A stretch of 64,000 nucleotides of DNA from Herbaspirillum sp. (GTDB taxonomy: Bacteria > Pseudomonadota > Gammaproteobacteria > Burkholderiales > Burkholderiaceae_D), in NCBI GenBank assembly GCA_028292625.1, contig JAQGLY010000014.1, positions 215,906 through 279,905 on the forward strand. Direction: 5' to 3'. Below, piece after piece: positions 62,356 to 64,000 of this stretch. Under the pieces are notes generated by a model. That model was not told where the DNA came from. It ran no database searches and worked only from the letters and a program-made list of their open reading frames with translations. Position 1 is the first letter of the stretch. Every line of letters begins with the position of its first letter. The position numbers were made by a program, and so were the translations under genes.

Positions 62356-64000
62356 TTGTTTAATAAAATTACGAAATCATTCCAATATGGTCAACATCAG
62401 GTCACTTTGGAAACAGGCGAAATCGCCCGTCAGGCTTCCGGCGCCGTGCTGGTCTCCATCGAAGATACTGTGGTGCTGGCAACCGTCGTCGCCCGCAAGG
62501 ACGCCAAGCCGGGCCAGGATTTTTTCCCGCTGACCGTGGATTACATTGAAAAAGCCTACGCGGCCGGTCGTATTCCGGGCGGTTTTTTCAAGCGCGAAGG
62601 CAAGCCTTCCGAAAAGGAAACCCTGACGTCCCGTCTGATCGATCGTCCGATACGGCCGTTGTTTCCCGAAGGCTACATGAACGAAGTGCAGGTCATCGTG
62701 CATGTGCTGTCGGTCAACCCTGAAATCGATCCGGACATCGCCGCCATGATCGGCGCGTCCGCTGCGTTGTCGGTCGCCGGTCTGCCGTTCAACGGCCCGG
62801 TCGGCGCGGCGCGTGTGGGCTACATCAACGGCCAATATGTCCTCAATCCGACCGCGTCGCAATTGAAGACCTCGGAGCTGGATCTGGTGGTCGCCGGCAC
62901 CGAAGCCGCCGTGCTGATGGTCGAGTCGGAAGCCAAGCAATTGTCGGAAGAAATCATGCTGGGCGCGGTCGTATTCGGCCACGATCAGATGAAAGCGGTG
63001 ATCGACGCGATCCACGAGCTGGTGCGCGACGGCGGCAAGCCTGAAGTGCAATGGAGCCCGGCGCCGAAGAACGAAGCGCTGATCGCCAGAGTGGCGGAAT
63101 TGGGCGAAGCCAAGCTGCGCGAAGCTTATCAGGTCAAGGACAAGCAAGCCCGTACCGCCAAGCTGAAAGACGTCACCGCCGCGGTCAACGCAGCGCTGGC
63201 GACCGAAGCCGTGGCGCCGGATTCGGTCGAAGTCGGCAATATCCTGTTCGATCTTGAAGCCAAAATCGTCCGTTCGCAAATCCTGGACGGCGAACCGCGC
63301 ATCGACGGCCGCGATACCCGCACCGTGCGTCCGATTTCGATCCGTACCGGCGTCTTGCCGCGTACCCATGGCTCGGCCTTGTTCACCCGTGGCGAAACCC
63401 AGGCGCTGGTCATTGCGACCCTGGGCACCGCACGCGACGAGCAAAAAATCGATGCATTGATGGGCGAATTCTCGGATCCGTTCATGCTGCATTACAACAT
63501 GCCTCCGTTCGCCACCGGCGAAACCGGCCGTGTCGGGGTGCCGAAGCGCCGCGAAATCGGTCACGGCCGTCTGGCCAAGCGGGCGCTGCTGGCGGCATTG
63601 CCGCCGAAAGAAGAGTTCAGCTACTCGGTGCGCCTGGTTTCGGAAATCACCGAATCCAACGGCTCATCGTCGATGGCGTCGGTCTGCGGCGGTTGTCTGG
63701 CCCTGCTGGACGCCGGAGTGCCGATGCAGGCGCACGTCGCAGGTATCGCCATGGGGCTGATCAAGGACGGCGGCAAATTCGCCGTTCTGAGCGACATCCT
63801 GGGCGACGAAGACCACCTCGGCGATATGGACTTCAAGGTGGCGGGTACCGCCAACGGCATCACCGCGCTGCAAATGGACATCAAGATCATGGGCATCACC
63901 AAGGAAATCATGCAAGTGGCGCTGGCGCAAGCCAAGGAAGGCCGCGAGCACATCCTGGGCGAAATGCAGAAGGCGATGCCGCACGTGAAGACCGAACTGT
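62356..64000 (+). CDS. pnp: Polyribonucleotide nucleotidyltransferase (PNPase), N-terminal part
   Basis: The frame starts at TTG 62356, with AAGGAA seven bases upstream, and reads [21 protein letters not shown], the conserved PNPase N-terminus after the initiator. It runs 548 codons to the window edge (the family has about 700). The first RNase PH domain includes [29 protein letters not shown] (start diagnostic); the second begins near 330 ([15 protein letters not shown]), with [14 protein letters not shown] and [16 protein letters not shown] as catalytic-core motifs. The KH and S1 domains lie beyond the window. It degrades RNA with phosphate. Confidence 0.97.
   Translation, partial: MFNKITKSFQYGQHQVTLETGEIARQASGAVLVSIEDTVVLATVVARKDAKPGQDFFPLTVDYIEKAYAAGRIPGGFFKREGKPSEKETLTSRLIDRPIRPLFPEGYMNEVQVIVHVLSVNPEIDPDIAAMIGASAALSVAGLPFNGPVGAARVGYINGQYVLNPTASQLKTSELDLVVAGTEAAVLMVESEAKQLSEEIMLGAVVFGHDQMKAVIDAIHELVRDGGKPEVQWSPAPKNEALIARVAELGEAKLREAYQVKDKQARTAKLKDVTAAVNAALATEAVAPDSVEVGNILFDLEAKIVRSQILDGEPRIDGRDTRTVRPISIRTGVLPRTHGSALFTRGETQALVIATLGTARDEQKIDALMGEFSDPFMLHYNMPPFATGETGRVGVPKRREIGHGRLAKRALLAALPPKEEFSYSVRLVSEITESNGSSSMASVCGGCLALLDAGVPMQAHVAGIAMGLIKDGGKFAVLSDILGDEDHLGDMDFKVAGTANGITALQMDIKIMGITKEIMQVALAQAKEGREHILGEMQKAMPHVKTEL

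Overview
The window looks like a chromosomal segment of a betaproteobacterium in the Burkholderiales, most likely family Oxalobacteraceae (Herminiimonas/Janthinobacterium/Collimonas type). This rests on the high-GC coding style, the block sigma factor / DUF3619 / DUF3106 / RDD divergent from ilvI-ilvH-ilvC, pssA and rpsO-pnp further on, a PEP-CTERM protein beside exopolysaccharide genes, and betaproteobacterial-type livKHMGF and ftrABCD operons. The genus is inferred; no rRNA is present to confirm it. No tRNA, rRNA, CRISPR array, insertion sequence or integrated phage was seen.

Region 1 (1-12 kb) is one end of an exopolysaccharide locus. On the minus strand lie a Wzx-type flippase, a polysaccharide pyruvyl transferase and a GT14 glycosyltransferase. 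On the plus strand lie an O-acetyltransferase, galE, a GT2 glycosyltransferase, a WecG/TagA glycosyltransferase carrying a C-terminal STAS domain, a sugar-nucleotide pyrophosphorylase and a bifunctional ManC. A PEP-CTERM surface protein closes the block. A decayed fragment of a second flippase sits beside the intact one, and a short motif (TATTRTTGCGCC) recurs upstream of two of the transcription units.

Region 2 (12.5-26.5 kb) is mixed housekeeping and regulatory content: a WYL-like small protein, an HDOD protein, a TPR-methyltransferase fusion, a CDF metal exporter, a TetR-MFS-oxidoreductase operon, an S24-type repressor facing a possible small transcript, a ferredoxin, a single-domain response regulator, glycerate kinase and several small hypothetical proteins.

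Region 3 (26.6-40 kb) carries the branched-chain amino acid ABC transporter livKHMGF, a topoisomerase IB next to a haem-oxygenase-like diiron protein, a CNNM/CorC-type membrane protein, a DUF4197 protein and the ferrous-iron uptake operon ftrABCD behind a clear Fur box.

Region 4 (40-49.7 kb) has rhlE, an alpha/beta hydrolase, suhB, trmJ, hslO, a gamma-carbonic-anhydrase-like protein, a lipase-like hydrolase and the RDD/DUF3106/DUF3619/ECF sigma block.

Region 5 (49.7-64 kb) has the branched-chain amino acid biosynthesis genes ilvI-ilvH-ilvC, preceded by a helically phased array of T-tracts, then a frameshifted SIMPL-domain gene, pssA, a MocR-type regulator, a proVWX compatible-solute transporter whose proV is frameshifted in a C run, rpsO, and the 5' part of pnp (TTG start), which runs off the end.
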